A stretch of DNA of 64,000 bases from Pseudomonas triticifolii (GTDB lineage: Bacteria; Pseudomonadota; Gammaproteobacteria; Pseudomonadales; Pseudomonadaceae). Position 1 is the first letter of the stretch. Each line of letters opens with the position of its first letter. Below, in pieces: positions 63,391 through 64,000 of this stretch. The translations under genes were made by a program, and so were the position numbers. Below the pieces are notes generated by a model that did no database searches, was not told the DNA's origin, and worked only from the letters and a program-made list of their open reading frames with translations. The DNA lies in assembly GCF_014358015.1 (NCBI RefSeq), contig NZ_JACONV010000001.1, forward strand, positions 434,001 through 498,000, in the 5' to 3' direction.

Positions 63391-64000
63391 GGCAAGGCCA
63401 CCCGTTTTTCGATGTATCGCCCAAGCAACTCAATGGCGTAGTTGATGATAAAGAACAGAAAGCCAGCGAACAGGTAGAACTCCAGGGTCATGAAGGTACG
63501 GGCGATCACCTGCTGGGTGCTGAGCAGCAATTCGGCGACACCGATCACTGACAGCAAGGTCGAGGCCTTGACGATTTCGGTCGAGGCATTGACCCAGGTC
63601 GGCAGGATCTGACGCATGGCTTGCGGCAACAGTACGTACCGCAGCGACTGGCCGAACCGCAGACCGATCGCCTTGCCCGCCTCCATCTGCCCACGCGGAA
63701 TCGCCTGCAGGGCGCCGCGTACGATTTCCGACACGTGCGAGCCGCAAAAAAGCGTCAGCCCTAGCGCACCGGCCTGAAAGGCAGTGATCTGCCAACCCAG
63801 CGCCGGCACCATATAGAACACCGCGAGCACCAGTACAAATACGGGCGTACCACGAATCAAATCCACATACAGGCGAATCGGCAGGCGAGCAAAGAATCCG
63901 CCATAGGTCAGCACAAGACCAGCCAGCATGCCGATCAAGGTCCCAAGCACAATGGCCAGCGCCGAGCACTGAAGGCTGGTCAGAAAACCCGACCACAGCA
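63387..64000 (-). CDS. Amino-acid-type ABC transporter permease, 5' end beyond window
   Basis: The 204 residues visible cover most of a HisMQ-type permease with about five membrane segments. The EAA-like loop is [23 protein letters not shown], then [16 protein letters not shown]. The frame remains open to the window edge ([19 protein letters not shown]), so the true start is outside. It overlaps the ATPase gene by four bases. Probable first or second permease of the operon. Confidence 0.92.
   Translation of the reverse strand, partial: LWSGFLTSLQCSALAIVLGTLIGMLAGLVLTYGGFFARLPIRLYVDLIRGTPVFVLVLAVFYMVPALGWQITAFQAGALGLTLFCGSHVSEIVRGALQAIPRGQMEAGKAIGLRFGQSLRYVLLPQAMRQILPTWVNASTEIVKASTLLSVIGVAELLLSTQQVIARTFMTLEFYLFAGFLFFIINYAIELLGRYIEKRVALP

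Overview
The window is about 60% GC, gene-dense chromosomal DNA of a plant-associated Pseudomonas of the P. syringae / P. viridiflava / P. cichorii group. The evidence is a syringafactin/cichofactin-type lipopeptide synthetase with its LuxR regulator, a lexA2-imuA-imuB-dnaE2 mutagenesis cassette, a DUF1652 gene and Pseudomonas REP/REPIN palindromes. I saw no rRNA, tRNA, CRISPR array, prophage or intact insertion sequence.

Layout. 1-17.0 kb: two overlapping NRPS genes on the minus strand (syfB-like, cut by the window start, and syfA-like), with the divergent LuxR regulator gene syfR. Binding-pocket residues read by eye give Leu-Leu-Gln (SyfA), then Leu-Gln (first two SyfB modules). This matches a cichofactin-type rather than a classical syringafactin-type peptide. 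17.0-26.2 kb: a tetritol (threitol/erythritol) utilisation locus made of a SorC/EryD-like regulator, an RpiB-type isomerase, a ribose-type ABC importer, an SDR and a zinc dehydrogenase, and a split DhaK/DhaL kinase. 26.2-30 kb: a GpdQ-like phosphodiesterase, a deletion scar joining remnants of a LysR gene and an AhpD-like gene, a membrane GGDEF protein and a YghX-type hydrolase. 30-38 kb: ydiJ, two tandem LysR genes, and an MHS transporter translationally coupled to an amidohydrolase, bracketed by inverted copies of a ~128-bp repeat. 38-43 kb: a polysaccharide deacetylase lipoprotein, then a divergent GNAT-C39 / RLAN-RimK ATP-grasp / CorA-like cluster that looks like an uncharacterised amidoligase system. 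43-51 kb: a DUF1989 protein, the lexA2-imuA-imuB-dnaE2 SOS cassette with a perfect LexA2-type palindrome at its start, and an aldo/keto reductase. 51-56.5 kb: a histidine phosphatase-like protein, a sulfonate/nitrate-type ABC importer, a lone PotF-like binding protein and a DUF1652 protein. 56.5-59 kb: a large UvrD-like helicase with an unusual GxxxG-repeat N terminus. 59-64 kb: a six-gene minus-strand operon (amino-acid-type ABC permease and ATPase, RidA, IclR, DSD1-family PLP enzyme, KdgK-type kinase) that together suggest import and deamination of an amino-sugar acid such as D-glucosaminate to 2-keto-3-deoxygluconate and on to KDPG.

Starts were chosen by ribosome-binding sites and overlaps. 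Several genes use GTG (syfB, dnaE2, the MHS transporter, the aldo/keto reductase, the GpdQ-like protein, the UvrD-like helicase). Specificity and pathway assignments are family-based inference and were not computed.
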